NCBI RefSeq assembly: GCF_019393635.1
Contig: NC_057862.1
Location: 701,037,825 to 701,101,824, forward strand
Direction of reading: 5' to 3'
DNA length: 64,000 bases
Source of the DNA: Dromiciops gliroides
Taxonomy: Eukaryota > Chordata > Mammalia > Microbiotheria > Microbiotheriidae
The notes under the pieces are model-generated. The model saw only the letters and a list, made by a program, of their open reading frames with translations, did not search any database and was not told the DNA's origin. How positions within the stretch are numbered: the first letter of the stretch is position 1; every line of letters starts with the position of its first letter. The translations under genes and the position numbers were made by a program. Below are positions 36,754-49,800 of the stretch, piece by piece.

Positions 36754-37831
36754 CACAGAGAAAGAGACAGAGAAAGACACACACACAGAGACAGAGAGAC
36801 AGAGAGACAGAGAAAGAGAGACAGAGATAGAGAGACAGAGACAGAGAGACACAGAGAGAGACAGAGAGAGAGACAGAGAGACAGAGACAGAGAGAGAGAC
36901 AGAGAAAGAGACAGAGAAAGAGACACACACACAGAGACAGAGAGAGAGAGAGACAGAGAGACACACACACAGAGACAGAGAGAGACAGAGAGACACAGAG
37001 AGAGACACAGAGAGACAAAGAGACACACACACAGAGACAGAGAGAGAGACAGAGAAAGAGACAGAGAAAGAGACACACACACAGAGACAGAGAGAGAGAC
37101 AGAGAGACAGAGAGAGAGAGACAGAGACACACACACAGAGACAGAGAGACACACACAGACAGAGAGAGAGACAAAGAGAGAGACAGAGAGAGAGACAGAG
37201 AGAGACAGAGAAAGAGACACACACACAGAGACAGAGAGAGAGAGACAGAGAAAGAGACACACACAGAGACAGAGACACACACACACACAGACAGAGAAAG
37301 AGACACACACACACAGAGACAGAGAGAGAGACACATACACAGAGACAGAGAGAGAGACACAGAGACAGAGAGAGACACAGAGTGACAGAGAGAGACACAG
37401 AGAGAGAGACAGAGACAGAGAGAGACAGAGAAAGAGATAGAGAGAGAGACACAGAGAGAGGGAGAGAGGAGGGATGTGGATCTCTCGGAGAGGGCCACCT
37501 CTTCATGTGAGGCACGAGGACCCTGAGTGACGGGAGATGAAGAGGAGAGCAGAAGAGAGGGCGGAGGGAGGGGGTGCCTCAGGAAGGGTTTGGATGGCCC
37601 CCTTTTCTTCTCTAGAAGCTTGTCCCTTTGAGCATCCCTCCTCCTCACATGACCTTTGATTTTCTACTGGTCTGTCTCCTGCTGCCTTCAAACATACCCA
37701 GGCCGCTCACATTTATTGCCCCTTTATCCCTCTCCCGCTGTCTCCCAGAAAGCCATTCCTTAGGACAAGATGTTATTTTTTTTTTAAAGAAAATGCAAAC
37801 AGAAATTCCACCAAATTGGTGCTCTCTCACA

Positions 37832-37878
<47 letters not shown>

Positions 37879-40800
37879 CATGCAAAGCCCATGCACGTGG
37901 TTTCCCCCACCTCTGGGGCTGAGGGTGGCTGACAGTTCTGACATTCACACTGGATGTCTCATGATGGTTGTTCTGGGCACATGGTTCTCCCCATGCAGAC
38001 TAGTTTGCTCTGCATTGGGCTGTGTCCATCAAGGATCCACTGTGCTAAGTTACTGGCCCACGAGCAGACACTCGGTGCCCAGGTGTTGGTGACTGACCAC
38101 CACATGAAGGGCTGGCTGCTCTCAGTGGTTCAGTATAGACGGCAGTCCATGCCAGAGCATGGGGGCGGGTATCGGTCCCAGCTGCTTTCCAGGACACTCC
38201 TCCCACAATGCACCAGTAAGCCTGTTTTCCCCTCTTTTCCAGAAACCTCCATGGCCTCTCTGTCTCTCACAAGCCACTTGCCTCCACTTGCTCCCCTCCC
38301 AGTCCCTGCCACGTGACGGAGACCGCTCCGCATGGATCCCTTGCAGGATCCTTCTGATCAGTCCCATGCACGGCACTCTCCCAGGCCACTCCCTCTAGAC
38401 TCGTCCCGGTGAGTCAGCCTGGCTCCCTCCCTGGCTTTTCATGACGCTGCTCCCCACAGTGGGATTCTGATCCCTTCTCAGTCAGGATCCTGATTCAGGG
38501 GTCCCCAAGGTTCTGCTCCACTAGTCCCAGTTCTCTACTCTCCAGCTATCCTATTCCCTGCTCCCACATTACTTCCACGGCATTTTCAGACCCTTCCCCA
38601 TTCTAGCTGCTGTCTGACCTATTCCAGGTGGGGTATGGCTAATGAAGAGGACACAAGGTGACCAGCTCCTTCCTGGAAGTGGGTGACACTGCGTATGCAG
38701 CAAGCTGTGGCCTCCAACCAGTCCCCCTCCCCTGGGCTCACTCGAGGACTGCCAGGGCCCCAGAGTGGCCTTCCATTGGCTTGGCTTCGGCCATTGTGTC
38801 ATTGTCCCACCTCTGTCCTGACATCTAGCAAGCTTCAGACTCCATCACTCCAAGAGCAATGCCCGGGCTGGAAACACCCAGGCTGGACCGGTAACTTCAT
38901 GGGCGGGGGTGGGGAGTGTTCAACTTCAAAGAGGAAACTCCTTCTTTCGAAGCTGACTGACTCCACCTATGTCCTGCAGAGCAGGCCCACAAAGCCAGGA
39001 CGGGTCACAAGTAACTTGAATTTCACAGACCTTCCTCATTTCGAGGCACGTGCCCTCCCTCTCTCCCTCCTTCCCTCTTCTCTCTCGCTCTCCCTCCCCC
39101 CGATCTCCCATTGCCTTCTCAGCCCCATTTAAGCAGGACAGAGTTAAGGACAGAGCTGCTGGTGCACAGAGGGAGTCCACAAGCTATGAATTAGAATCCT
39201 GATTTCAAGGACATGCATCTGCGTGTAGGTATGCGCATGTATAATGTCACACTGCTAAAGGCCAGCAATGACATGGCCCCGGCCCACCACTTGGGCCCAC
39301 TCAAAAGGAGCACAAGCTCAGCTTGAACTAGAATTCTCTTACTGCCTCCTTTTCATGCCAATCTGATCCCCATTTTATAGATAAGAAAGCTGAGGCATAG
39401 GGAGGATTAAGGAACTTTACCAGAGTCACACATTGAGTAGGGGTCTGCCACAGGTTAGGGATGCTCTTCTGGGCAGAGAGAACAGTTAGGGATGAGCAAA
39501 GAAAGAATGCAGACTGGAGAGGGGAAGAACTGATGACCAAAGAGGAGACAGAGAACATTATGAAATGCAGAGTGGATCATTCTGACTACCTTAAATCAAA
39601 AAGGTTTTGCACAAACAAAGCCAATGCAACCAAGATTAGAAGGAAAGCAGAAAGCGGGGAAATAATCTTTACAGACGGTGTTTCTGTTTTTGTTTTTTTG
39701 GCAGCCAATGAATGGGGTTTAAGTGACTTGCCCAGGGTCACACAGCTAGTAAGTGTCAAGTGTCTGAGGCTGGATTTGAACTCAGGTACTCCTGAATCCA
39801 GGGCTGGTGCTTTAACCACTGCGCCATCTAGCTGCCCCACAGACGGTGTTTCTGATAAAGGCCTCATATCTAAAATATAGAGAGAACTGAATCAAATATA
39901 CAAGAATACAAGTCATTTCCCAATTGAAAAATGGTTCAAGGATAGGAACAGGCAGTTTTCAGATGAAGAAATTAAAGCTATCTACAGCCATATGAAAAAA
40001 TGTTCTCAATCACCACTGATTAGAGAAATGCAAATTAAAACTAATCTGAGGTACCACCTCACACCTATCCAATTGGCTAATATGACAAAAAAGGGAAATG
40101 ATAAATGTTGGAGATGTGGGAAAACTGGAACACTAATGCACTGTTGGTGGAGCTGTAAATTTATCCAACCATTCTAGAGAGCAATTTGGAACCATGCCTA
40201 AAAGGCTTTAAAACTGTGCCTATGCTTTGACCCAGCAATACCACTACTAGGTTTGTATCCCAAAGAGATCATAAAAAAAGGGAAAAGGACCCACATGTAC
40301 ACAAATACTTATAGCTGCTCTTTTTGTGGTAGAAGAGAATTAGAAATTAAGATGATACCTGCCCATCAATTGGGGAATGGCTAAACAAATTGTGGTATAT
40401 GAATGTAATAGAATACTATTGTGCTGTAAGGAATGATAAGCAGATGGATTTCAGAAAAACCTGGACTTACATAAATTGATGCTGAGTGAAATGAGCAGAA
40501 CCAAGAAGAGAACACTGTACACAGGATCAACGACATTTTGACAAGATCAATTGTGATAGATTTAACTCTTCCCAGCAATACAATGATCCAAGACAATGCC
40601 AAAAGACTTATGGTGGAAAATGCTCTCTACATTCAGGAGTCTGAATGCAGACTGAAGCATACTATCTTCACTTTTGTTGGTTTTTTTTTTTGGTTATTGT
40701 TCTTGTTTATTCTTTCTTGTGTTTTTTTTCCTTTTGTTCTGATTAATGTGGAAATATGTTTAACATGATAGTAATGTATAACCTATATCAAATTGCTTGC

Positions 40801-43800
40801 TGGCCTCGGGAGTGGGGAGGGAAGAGAGGGTGGGAGAAAAATTTGGATCTCAAAAAATATCTTTACATGTAATTGAGAAAAATTAAAAAAAAAAAAAGAA
40901 TGCATGCAGATCTGTCAATCCTTATGTCACTTTTGTTGGCCAGCCTCTGGGCTAATGACAAACAGAGTTGGTTTTCATTAGTTCCTCCACCTCTTGAAGG
41001 ATGAAATGATCTTGAAACCAAGACAGGAAGCAATTAGCTGTTCTGTTATTGGCAGAGAGAGAAAGGGGGGGGGGCAGGTGGAGGGAAAGACAGAGTGACA
41101 GAGAAAGAGAGAGAGTGTCAGAATGAAAGATGACTGTCACAGAGAGAAAGAGACAGAGAAAGACAGAGACAATAACAGAGAGACAGAGAGGCACAAAGAG
41201 AGATGGAGAGCATGAGTGACAGAGAAAGACAGAAGCAGTGACAGAGAGCCAGAGTGACAAAGAGACACAGAGGGAGAGACAGGCAGAGTGAGAACAAGCA
41301 CGTTCCAGCCAATGTCTGCTGCTCAAACCCACTCCTGTCAGCTCACCTGCTATGTACCCCAATGCTGAAATCCATTCTGTATATTCTGCCTCACTGACTG
41401 CTCTGATTCTTGGGACTTCCTTACATGACAACAAGACTTCAATGGACAGTGCCATCTTGTCTGTCCCCTTGGCCAGAGTCTCATTCTATCAAGGCTCAGC
41501 GATACCTCTAAGGCATCCAGGAGATTCTCCTGAAGAGCACATCTGGCTGCGTCACCCCCTTAACTCCATCAATACCAGGGAAGGCCTGCTACCCCCCCTC
41601 TGTTTGGCTGCTCAAGTTCTCCACCCATCTGCCCTGCCTTTCACCCCCTGCTCTAGACAGTAAGCCAGTGGTCAGTGTGGCCGAGGGTCTAAGAGTCTGG
41701 CCTTTTTATGGTCTTTGCGGAGACCCCCTGATGTCTGAGGACTCCTTTGTCTATCTCCTTTACCTTGTCTTCTCCTATGCTGCTTGATATGAGGTGCTCA
41801 AGGGAACTACTAAGGTTACCCTTTCCTAAGGGACGCCACAGAAACTAAAACGAGAGGGGCCCTTCTAGGCCCCTGCTGGCCAGCTCCCTAAGCTATGGGA
41901 CCTCACAGCTGGGAGAAAGCACAGTGGTCACACAGTGTATGATGGATCCACCCAGAGGCCAGGGACCAGCCTGTGTGGGCTTTCTATGCCCAGCGAAGAA
42001 TTGCTTCTAGAGCTGGGGCAGGGCAGAGCCGTGGTGTGGCTGGAGGTGTCCTTCAGCACTCTCCATTTGGCAGCTCCATGGAGGGCATCCTGGATAAAGG
42101 ATGGAGAAAAGAGGAGATGCTCAGAAATAGGCACCTCCTTCCTCTGTCTGTCTGAGGCAGATACCCCTGGGGCGGACGACAAGATCAAAGGATGGAGAGG
42201 TCACTGTGAAAGGCTCAGGAGACAAGGGAGGAGTCCCAGGGTGGCCATGAAGCAGACTCCAGTTTGGGACCTGTACCCATGGGGCCTAGTGCCTGCTATT
42301 TTAGGTGTCTCTCCTTTAAGTCATGACAGGTGAGTCTAAGAACAACCTGCCTATCCATTTATCTGGGTCGAGACCTTCTCGGGGTCTGAGAACTTCTCTG
42401 TACAAACATTATTTTAGATATTTAAAAGCACAATTCTGAGGACACAGAAAAGGCTCAGATCCCCTGAGCCAGGCTTTCCCAGAAAGCCGGGCTTTCTGAC
42501 CACATCAAGAAAGGACCGCCCAGTTCCTGGCTCTATGCTAGGCACTGGGGATAAAAGGCAGAAGTAAGAAACATGCTTGGACCTCTAGTAGTGCCCCTTC
42601 TTCTAGAACACAGACCAGCAAAGAGAAAAGACAAAGCTACTGGGGTGAGGCGAGAGCACTACCTGAGGGGACCAGGCACAAAGGTGGACGCGGTCAGAGG
42701 AGGACCCCAAGAAGCAGATGTGCAGAGGCACAGCATTCCAGGCTGGGGGGTGGTGGTGGGGAGGGCACAAGAGCAGGAGATGCAACACTGTCTGCAAGCT
42801 GCTGTGAGCTGGCAGAGAAGGTAAGGGAGACTGTGAGGTTAGACTCAAGCATGGCTTCGAAGGCCCTTCCATGTCTGATAGGAGTCTGGGTTTTATCCTA
42901 AGCATTCAGAACATATCATCATCTGGCAGGTGGGTGGAGAGCTAGCAGAGTCCAGGCCAGAGGTCACACGGAGTCAAGTTTTAAATGAGGAGGAGACGCT
43001 CTGGAAGCCACTGAGTCTATACTATCTGTGGGCACTCAGTGGGCCCCCATCCCAAGGGGAGGGGCTACATGTCGGGCTTTCAGAGACTGTCTGCTTCTGT
43101 TTGCCTCAGAAGCAGCATTTCCCAAACTTGTCGGGCCACATGACAGACCCTACCCTAGCCAAGCCAAGAGTTGCTCCAGGGGTCCCCAGGAGAACAGAAA
43201 GTGGAGAAGCCAAACTGAGGAGACCCATCCTTGTGCTGCCGGCTTCCTGCATGTATATCTGACACAATCACACTCTCATATTTAGTGTTTTGCAAGGGAA
43301 AAGGCCACCAGCTGTACAATTTCTCAAGAACACCAGGGTTCCCAGAACAGGGCTTGGGCATCATCATCGTATTAACCAGGTGTGGTCCTTCCAAGTGCCT
43401 CCCCCTGCCTATCCTGGGCGCTGTGCATAGACGCACCAGCCCGCAGACCTTCATGGTCTTCTGAAGAGGGCAGGGTAAGTCTTCACATAGAAGCGGCTCA
43501 TCCCCGCCCTGGGCTGTGTTCTCTCCTTTCTGTTGAACTACCAAAGGCGAAGGACCTTTCCCCCTCCTCTTCCCAAAGTCACCGATCAGGGCTGTAGTTG
43601 ACAGGATGCCAAGCCTTGTCACTTAGAAAAAAATTTCTGGCAACAGACCAAAAAAAAATCTGTTTCTGCACACCCCGAGTGGGGAGAGGCTGAGAGCCCC
43701 GTGGGCTGGGGCTGTCTTCAGAACCAAAGACTGAACCAAGGAGTTCTCTCTCAAGGAAACTTCCAAAGAAACACACACACAAATCATCTGGTTTGTGTCC

Positions 43801-46800
43801 CTTTAATTAACACACTTGCATAGTTATTTGACAGTTAGGAGAAATCCAAAGAAAACAAATGACCTCATGCCCAAGCATGCCCAGCGTTTGCGCAATCCCC
43901 ACAAACAAGACGCCAGCCTCTGATGGCACCCAACCGTGCTTGGCAACAATCCAATAATGTAGGACATCACAGCAGTGCAAGAGCAGCATTCCTGAAGGCC
44001 CCCCATCCCACCCCATGAGGGAGAGCTTCTGGATTTTCTGTTAGAGATTCCTATTTACAAGTATTTAAAACTCGGCTAAGAACCACCCTTCAATAACTTG
44101 GCAAACAGCTCTGGGCCAGGAGGAGGCAGGCGTTTCTGCCTACCAGCGGCTCGCTCCCAGGCTCAGCAGGTATTTTAAGGGATGAGCAGCATGTCAAAGA
44201 CATCCCCACCATCCACGCTGAGCATCACTGTGAAGGTGAAGCCCCAGAAGAGAGGATGGAAGTTGTGCCTACTCTGCCTGCCCCTGCTGCCCTCCAGATT
44301 CTGTCTGAGCTGGGATGGAGGCTCCAGACCTCAGGAGAAAGGGGAATGGAGGGAGGACTGCCAGGTGGCTGGGGGCTTTTCTCTACTTCATAATCCTTTT
44401 CAACTCTCCAGGTTTACTGATGGAGAAGCCCCAAGATTCTGGCTATAAAAAACCCGCCCTAAAACCATTTAGTAGCCAAGATTCCAGAAGGCCAAGTCTA
44501 TGGCCAGGAAGACAAGAAGAGGCCTGTCAAATCCTGAACCTCAGCTCCTGCCCCGACTGCTAAGGTCCCCAGAAGCTGAGCAGCTGTCTGAACTCTAGAG
44601 CAGGTCTGCTTCAAAGACGACTTTGGAATGGAGGAAAGAGAGGGGGCCTAAGGACCATCCCCCTACTTCCCAGTAGCCTCCAGGGATGGTAGGCGGATCT
44701 CCCCCAACAAGTAGTTCTGGCTACATGGCCACTGCCGTTTCCCCCAGGGTGCCCAGACTCTAAGGGAGCTGAGTTCTCCCTGGCTGGGCTTAGCTGGCAC
44801 CAGGTTAGGCCATTCTCAAGTACAGCACAGTTGTGATTTGGGTGTCCAGGAGGACTGGCTAAAGTCTTGTCTGCAATCCTGTCACTATTGCACAAGAGAG
44901 GCTTAGGAGCCGGCTTAGAATGCCTGGGAGGACTTTTCTTTGGAAAAGGCATTTCCCTTCTGCAATTCCATGGACACTCTTCCTGATAAAACCTTGACAT
45001 TCATACAGAGTTGATTGCACAATCATTTGTAAACATTACAAAATTGCATAAACATTATTTATTAGGCTTTCCAATACAGTTTGATACTCTGAGGGTCAGA
45101 AAGTCCACTGTAATTTGAACTAAGGATGCTGTGCTCCCACTCACGAACAAATAGCCACTCCCCACGTTCCAGCGCAAACCGTGAGATCTGAACTAAGGTG
45201 CGATTAGCAAGGCCCCCCTCCATGTCCCACACCTCCTACCCACCCCTTGGGAACTGCTGGCTTTCAAATGTCTATCAATATCTGAGCCAGCAATCAAGTG
45301 TTACATTGGACTTTCTTTTTTCTTTTTTTTGGTGGGGCAATGAAGGTTAAGTGACTTGCCCAGGGTCACACAGCTAGTAAGTGTCAAGTGTCTGAGGCTG
45401 AATTTGAACTCAGGTCCTCCTGAATCCAGGGCTGGTGCTCTATCCACTGTGCCACCTAGCTGCCCCCTACATTGGACTTTCAAGCAACAGAAGGCCTCAG
45501 CTGCCACTCGTGACCTCCTGGCCTAGAACACCTAAAGCCACCAGGAGGTTGATGGATGCCTGCATTGGGTCAGTACGACGGCCTGGAAGGGGCCTCAGAG
45601 GTCACCTAGCCTAGCCCTGTCACTTTATAGACAAGGAAACTGAGGCTGAGCTGGGAGGTGAAGCCTCACCCTTGCACAATGCCCTGCCACTGTTGATCAC
45701 GCTCTCAGGACAGCCGTGAGGGGTAAAAGCCACTAGCTCGGACAGTCACTGATGCCCACCCACAAGGGGGCACTCAGGCAGGCTTAGCTCAGGGGGTGAG
45801 AAGGAAGGAGGTGAGGACAGGGCCCACACCCTTCCCCCAGTCACATTCCTCTGCTCCTCCCAGCCCAGCCCAAACATTTAAAAGTAAGACGCTGGCCACT
45901 AACACTCAAGGAAAAGGAAAGCGCAGCCGTCACAGCCCATACAAAAGAGCAAGCAGAATGTGGGCAGATAGTGGGTCTTTGTGCGTTGAGCTTCCCGCCT
46001 GGGGAGGCAGGGAGACTCAAGAGGCTAGCCAGTCAGTGACCTGCTGGGGTAGACATGAAGGGAGGAGCAACAACAGAGGACACCAGAGGGAGCAGCAGTG
46101 AGAGCCACACAAAGACCCACTATCCTTCAAAGCTTTGCCCAGAGCTATGACTTTACGTTGGAAGCCCAAGCCCAGAACCCAGGTGGCGAACGTGCGCCCG
46201 CGGTGTAGGAGCCAAGCAGCCAGGGCGCCTGCCCGGCCTCCACGCTATGGCCAGACTGGGAGGATAGTGGGTCTCTGAGGAACTTTCACGCTGGAAGACA
46301 AGATTGCGTCCTAAAAGAAAACAAATGAGGAATGAATGAACACAACAGATTCGAGCAGTGCTGTGCACAAACAGCAGACACACAGCCCCTGCGGGGAGTG
46401 GCACGTGAACCGCCTGCCTGCCTGCCAGACTCGGGGGCCATTCCCAGAGGCCCCGACGCCTACTCATCTCTCTTCTGCACACATGTCCCTGGCTCCCAGG
46501 CACTTCCCCAGGCCTGCATGGCAGCCCTCATCTCCCCTTTGCAGCTAGAATACCGCCTTCAACGTACGGGAAGCCAGGCTTTCTGGAGCCTTCTAGTGCC
46601 CCACTTTTGAGACTCCTTGTTACTGATCCCACACCAAGGTTTACATGTTGTCTTCCCCATTAGACAGGCAGATACCCTCCATCTTTCTTGGCATCCCCAG
46701 GGCTTGGGCCCAGCACACAGCAGATGCTCAGTAAATGCTCACCGAGTGACTGCCTAGATAAATGATCCAGCAAGTTCTCTGCATGCTGGGGAGAACTGAG

Positions 46801-49800
46801 TATTCTAGTCATGGAAAAGTCAAGGACAAACTCTCCCTTCTATGCCTTAGAAGGGGGCTGGGCATCAGAGGTGACTCAAAATGTCCACTCACTGGGGACC
46901 AGTAATAAAGATATAACAGACAGGGGACCATCCACTATATGCACGGTTCTCCTTCCCTAAACCTCGGACAGGCAGGATGAGGGCCAAGGGGTCAGCACAC
47001 ACCCAGTCCTACCTTCATTCTGTTCCCCTTCCGCTAACCTGGCTGTCCCCTCCCTCTGAGGGGCATGGCCAGAGCTATTTGACAGGTGGTCCCACCCAGG
47101 GTCTTGCGGTAGCTGCTGGCAGCCATTTGGAATAGGGAGGGGGTAACATCTCCTGCCAAGGACCCAGGAGAGGGGAGGCTGGGGGCTAAGCTCCAGACAG
47201 GCTGCTGATCATAAGGGAAACCTGGGGACAACCCCTCCCACCAGGGATGGGGTTTCCTTGGGAATCCTACCTACTTTAATAACATCATTCAAGAAGGCGC
47301 CCCTCCCATGGTTTCTCCAAACAGACTGCCAGGGAAAGGTCGGAGAGTCCTGTTCTATAACCGTGCCCATGGCCTGGCCACCACAGGTCATGAAAAGTGG
47401 ACCGTGGGGTCATGGCCTCATGGAGGCATGGACCATCAGCACAACCAGTCACACGCGCCAGTGATGGGATGAAAATTAAATTCAGTAAATCAAGGAGCCG
47501 AGTGTCCACAAACCACCGCTCATCTGGGTGGAAACGCGCTCATGTAGTCATAGCACAGGTACCCGAGAGGCACAAGGTGGGCAGGCTTCTAGCGCCTGGT
47601 TCCTGCACTGACAACTGCTGCTCCCCCTCTCCCCTCCCTCTCTCCTCCCCTTCCTCTTTCCCTTCTCTTCTCTCTTTCCTCACTCCCCGGCTCTCTCTCT
47701 GTCCCCACCATGTCTCTTCTCTCTGTCTCCCTCTCCTCTTCCCCCTCCTTCCTGTCTCTCCCTTTACTTTGTCTCTGTCCCCTCCATCTCTCTTCTGTCT
47801 CCCTCTCCTGTCTCCCCCCTCTCCTCTCTCTCTCCCTCCTCGTCTCTGTCCCCCCCCCCATGTCTCTTCTCTGTCTCTCCTCCCTCTCAGGACATGGCAG
47901 TGCATGCTCCCTAGAAGGATCAGGGAGGGAGCCACGCTTTGCCATTGCCCAGGGCCCGAGCTTTTGCATTATTCATTCCTGGTCCTACCTGGCCACCCCA
48001 AAGACAAGGCAAAGGCCCAAGGTGGCCATGCAAGAATACACAGGGAAGCAAAGAAAGGCTTGTTCTCTGGGAGAGGGGCAGTAGGAAGACCACAGGGTGC
48101 CTACATGCATAAGTGCTCCCTGTAAGGACGCTAAGTGTCTGTCTGGGCACATGACGGAGCCACAGACCCGGAAAAGCCACCCACCCTGGCCCTTGCAGCT
48201 GCCAGACGCTACTCACACTGCTGGCTGGGATCCGAGTCTGTGGTCATCTTCACATAGTTGGCAGGAAAGAGGCCGCTCACGCCACTGATCTCTCCTTGCC
48301 ACCAGTCAACATCATCTTTGTTCCAGACGTTGATAAGCTGTCCCTTGGAGAAATTCAGCTCATCCTCATTGTTGGCAATGTAATCATACATTGCTATGAC
48401 CTGGCACACTGGTGGGAAAGAGAATCGAGGGTCAGTGGGGGCAGACGCCACCCCCGGTGGTCTCCAGGTCCTAGGCTGGGCCTGACTCTAGCTGTTGGCA
48501 GAAGGCAGGGTCTGGCTTGGCCTTCCCTCCTTGCCTGGCCTTGGATAATGTTAGGTCTGTCCATCTCCTTGACACCTGGAACTAGACTATTGGCAGTTCT
48601 TACAAAGAGATGGGAAGGCACTGAGTACGTCTGCTGAGAGGGCCGGCCCCAGTCCAGGCTACCCACCCCTGCCCCGGAGCCCTCTCCTGAGGCAGAATTT
48701 GGAGTGGTGTCCCCTACTTGAACCCAGGACGTGAGGCCAGTTGTCTCCAAGGCAGAAGACAGATGGTACCTGGCTGAGAGGCAGGGGTCCCTCGCTCACT
48801 CCCCGGGCCCAGAAGCTTCACGTGGCTGGCTGGAAACCATCCCTTCTGGCGTTTCTTTCCTCTGGCCTGTGAAAGTGCTCAAGGTCAGGGGGCCTGAAGC
48901 CATAGCCAATGAGAACACAGGGAACCTATCCAGGTTCCGAGGCCTCCCCATTTATGCCTGGGCAGAGAAGGCTCGGCCCATCACATTTTCCGAAGGTCCC
49001 TTAAAATGACGTCACGGCAAAGGCTCAATACGCCACAGGGGACCATTCTCTCAACTGATGTGGAGGGAAAGGAACTGAACCAGGGAAATGGGAAGGACAG
49101 TCTCCACCTCCCCCTCCTGGCAGTGCCATGGGGCTGGGGGGCCTGGCCCTGCCTGCCCCCTCCCCCCTGCCTATCCCCTCCCCTCCCATTCCCCAGTTTT
49201 TCTGTTACAAGGTACGGGAACCACAAAAAGTTCATTTTCTGAACAAACAGAATGCAAGGAGAGGAGTGGATTCTCAAAGTTCTCCTGCGTACCCGTGTAG
49301 GGCAGGGAAGGCCCAGCGCTGTAGGGAAAAACTGGCCGAAGGTGCGTGCCGGGCCTTCCTAATGCTAAGGCCTGAGGAAGGGGCCAGTCCAGAGTCAAGG
49401 AGCAAACAGTGGAACAGTTTGGGGGCATCCTCAGCTCCTCCTGCTCTCAGCCCAAGGCAGAGGACAGAGAAACAAGCCTCTGACCTGGCCAGCCCAGCCC
49501 AGCCCTTTCTGCAGGCTCCCCTCGTCCCCACTCAGTGCATCGGTGACACTGGCAGCCCAGGGGTGAGGCTCCCCCGACCTGTGCCCTCTGAGGCGTGGAG
49601 ACTCATGGACCAGGAGCTCAGGATATGAAGGGGGGACGGTAAATGGTTACCTGCAGCTCTCCTTGCCACCAGCCACTGGGGTTTTTCTTCAGAATTAATA
49701 TTAGCTGTCCAGGTGAGAGGCTGAGCTGTTCAGCCCCAGAAGCCACGTAGGAGGAAGTGACCTGGGCGATTTCTGCAAAGACAAATAAGAGAGGGTCAGC

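Larger units (their letters stand above)
35629..48216 (-). other. ITSN2: 12.6-kb ITSN2 isoform-decision intron
   Basis: This intron separates SH3E from the DH domain. In transcript order it holds: the short-form stop (48209), a purine tract (47890-47611), a SINE (45316-45467), candidate poly(A) sites (45058, 43802), a dispersed repeat (42960-42520), a UC-rich stretch (41290-41058), an antisense L1 with a SINE, a (UG) run (37876-37832), a long UC tract (37468-36604) and a dispersed repeat. Long open frames here come from repeats. Confidence 0.75.

Noticed and set aside
36487..37648. Open frames of 250-385 codons on both strands (Ser/Leu/Cys-rich or Arg/Gln/Glu-rich)
   Set aside because: They lie on the GAGACA polypurine repeat; a repeat without stop codons opens all frames. 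No domain, splice signal or biased codon use.
41352..41455. Minus-strand stretch reading [12 protein letters not shown], like the last helix of a PH domain, followed by a good donor (AG|GTGAGC)
   Set aside because: The real PH domain of ITSN2 is complete at 20197-21790. No convincing acceptor in the same frame; similarity is short and probably chance.
46153..46503. 116-codon minus-strand frame with a hydrophobic stretch
   Set aside because: No splice sites, homology or conserved motif; in the large ITSN2 intron.
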